Shown piece by piece: positions 62,234-64,000 of a stretch of DNA of 64,000 nt. Each line of letters starts with the position of its first letter. The first letter of the stretch is position 1. The notes under the pieces were generated by a model that saw nothing but the letters and a program-made list of their open reading frames with translations, was not told where the DNA came from and made no database searches. The position numbers were made by a program, and so were the translations under genes. Origin of the DNA: Legionella donaldsonii (GTDB taxonomy: Bacteria > Pseudomonadota > Gammaproteobacteria > Legionellales > Legionellaceae). The stretch lies in the NCBI RefSeq assembly GCF_900452385.1, contig NZ_UGOA01000003.1, forward strand, positions 18,225 to 82,224, written 5' to 3'.

Positions 62234-64000
62234 TTATTTTTCAAGCGATTGTGCCGCATGATTCAACTGTTCATCACTCATTAAAACAAAGCCTTCTCTG
62301 TCTGCTTTTTTATCGACTTTATTCGCGTAATCATGAAATACTGTTTGAAGTGATTTATCGTGTAAAGCTTGCGCTTCACGTTCATGGTTTTCACGAAAAT
62401 CCTCTTTTGTTGTTGCAAGGGCTGAATGAACCTGCGCACTGACGGCCGCTTGACCCTCGCGGGATTCAAGAAATCCTCCGCCCAGCGCTGCTGGGTTTGA
62501 ATGCTGGCCATGTCCGTTTGAAGCATCACCTGCTCACCACGAGCCCCGTGATGGGCAACCACCCAGTCGTGATAGGGCTGGTTTAAATTCATATCAATGC
62601 TTTGAGCGTGATCGCTTGCATGGCTCGCCGCCTTTTGCAGTTGTTGCCCATGGCTATACTCACTACTTGCCTGTTCACTTAGGGACAAGCCTTTGGCAAA
62701 AATTGGCAGCAATCTGCTCAGACTTGCTCAAGTGCAAGGAATCAGCTGCATCCAGATGGTTGTTTCTGGCCGTACTGACCAGATGATTAAAGGTTTCATT
62801 AAAGCTTTGCCTTCACTGGAATTATTAAATTCCTGCGTACTCGCATGCCGGCCGGCACCAAAGCGTCCTGTTGCAGAACCTTCAATCGACCCGCCCCAGA
62901 CCAGTTTCATGAATTTACCGAGCAGAGCCTGCTCGCTGTTTATCTTCCCGGCGATTGCAAGTTCCGCACTGACATGGCTTGAGCTGTCATGATGTTCATT
63001 GTAATGGCTTACCAAATCCTTCATGCGACGCAAATCAGCGCCATAGCTGTCGTTAACTGAATCACTAAGCCCTTCCCCGCTGCGATATTCATTGGCATCG
63101 TTACTGGCAAACTGCTTCAGTTCACTTAGACCTGCCTGCAGGTGCCTATCAGCCGCTGTGCGATGCTGGGAGGCATGGGCAAACGAGTCATTGGCCGACT
63201 GGTGCAGGGAGTCCACCACACGGTCGGACAGATTCACTCCGACTGCAGCATGGGAGATGGCAGGCAGGGCATTGCCAATACGAGAGCCTGAGGCCGTTTC
63301 AGTTAAGAGAGCCCCATTAGCAGTCTGTACGGTGGCCTGGCCTTCGGAATGATAATAATTGCTGTCGAATTTATTCGCACTGGTGTTGCTATAATTCATA
63401 TTCCAGCCGCTGTAAGAAGCCATGGAGACATTCCCCTGGGCAATCGCCTGCGCTTCACCGACCGATAAAGACTGCGCCATGCCGCCTAAATGCTGGGAGG
63501 CTGTACTTAAGACCGACGGCAGCCCCTTGGTAATGTAATAGGCGATGACAGGCACACTCGCCGCCAAAGCACCTGCCGTGTAGGCAAAGCCGCTGGATAA
63601 GGTGGCTAAGGTATCAATGTTGGAAAAGCTGACCCCGCCAGTCTTTCCACCAAAGACTGACATGGTTTTAGAAGCGCCTAAGGAGACAAAAAAAATGAAT
63701 GATGATAAACATGGGCGGCCAAGACCATAAAAACACCTGCGATTGCAGGTAGACGGTAAAGACATTCTGCAGCGTTGGTAACAGCGCTACTAAAAATACC
63801 AGGGGGAAGATACAGATGGTCAGCATCCACATCACCGTCATGTAATAAGGCAGGCGATAGCTTGCCAGCCAGAAACTGTTGGTTTCAGCCAGATGCATCT
63901 TATGCAGGCTTGCCGTATTGGTGTAGTTCATCAACTGCGCATCCGCCCCATTGAAGGCAAAGGCATCCGAGGCCGCGTCACGGGTCGCGTTAATCAGAAT
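62234..64000 (-). pseudogene. traG: traG, C-terminal part, with four apparent frameshifts; cut by the right window edge
   Basis: TraG stabilises mating pairs and helps pilus assembly. Read from the right edge, traG-like text is open to about 63690. It then shifts at an 8-A run (63688-63695), and again near 62801-62809, at the 5-A run 62698-62702, and near 62465-62475, ending at a stop at 62234. Each shift is one base (insertion or deletion). With those corrected the segments join smoothly (for example IIIHFFVSLGASKTMS and AEDFLESREGQAAV). Either real decay or sequencing error. Confidence 0.75.

Noticed and set aside
1..64000. CRISPR array or tRNA/rRNA genes
   Set aside because: No array of regularly spaced repeats and no recognisable tRNA or rRNA sequence were seen.

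Overview
The window looks like most of a large conjugative plasmid (or plasmid-like ICE) from Legionella or a close relative. Three things suggest this. An F-type (MPF-F) transfer operon follows a regulatory block that resembles the LvrA/LvrB/CsrT block of Legionella integrative conjugative elements. It also carries ParA/ParB partition genes, a Rep gene and a DnaA-box cluster. Finally, the cargo is AT-rich while the tra genes are visibly GC-richer. The assignment rests on protein motifs and remembered family features, not on a database search.

Layout. Bases 1-8589 (minus strand) run as one long operon from the regulators (lvrA-like, lvrB-like, CsrA-like) through traT, three small envelope genes, traA (pilin), traL, traE, traK, traB, traV and into traC, which is cut by the left edge. 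Bases 42.6-64 kb hold the other end of the same transfer region, also on the minus strand: traG (cut by the right edge and broken by four apparent indels), a TraS-position membrane gene, traD, a membrane gene, traI, and then a probable oriT and a small relaxosome-type gene. If the molecule is circular, the two edges join through the missing traC-to-traG genes. The whole transfer region then reads in the order of F, with traI last.

Bases 8.7-42 kb are the maintenance and cargo arc. They contain a CI-like repressor facing the tra operon, an operon of a SLOG-type protein with a queuosine-precursor-type transporter, a second XRE regulator and a MetE-like enzyme. Next come parA-parB plus an RHH gene, a structured leader and Rep, a candidate oriV with five DnaA-box motifs, and two coiled-coil membrane genes. 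Then come Fis-, RecX- and IHF-like genes, umuDC and a SemiSWEET-type gene. A cyclodipeptide-synthase-like gene converges on a hybrid histidine kinase, followed by three envelope genes and a YedK/SRAP gene. A putative defence stretch (HEPN-like and unknown genes) is followed by an orphan serine recombinase with its own res-like site, a seven-zinc-finger PD-(D/E)XK nuclease and a HigBA-type toxin-antitoxin pair.

The transfer genes show damage. traI is split by nested mobile elements: a Tn3-family transposon (remnant) carrying an IS1634-like IS in its res region, abutting a second, intact Tn3-family transposon of 3.9 kb with 38-bp inverted repeats. Flanking bases do not match as target duplications. 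The two traI parts lack the stretch expected between them, which points to an adjacent deletion. With the traG indels, self-transfer is probably impaired, although the downstream traI half has its own ribosome-binding site and start codon.
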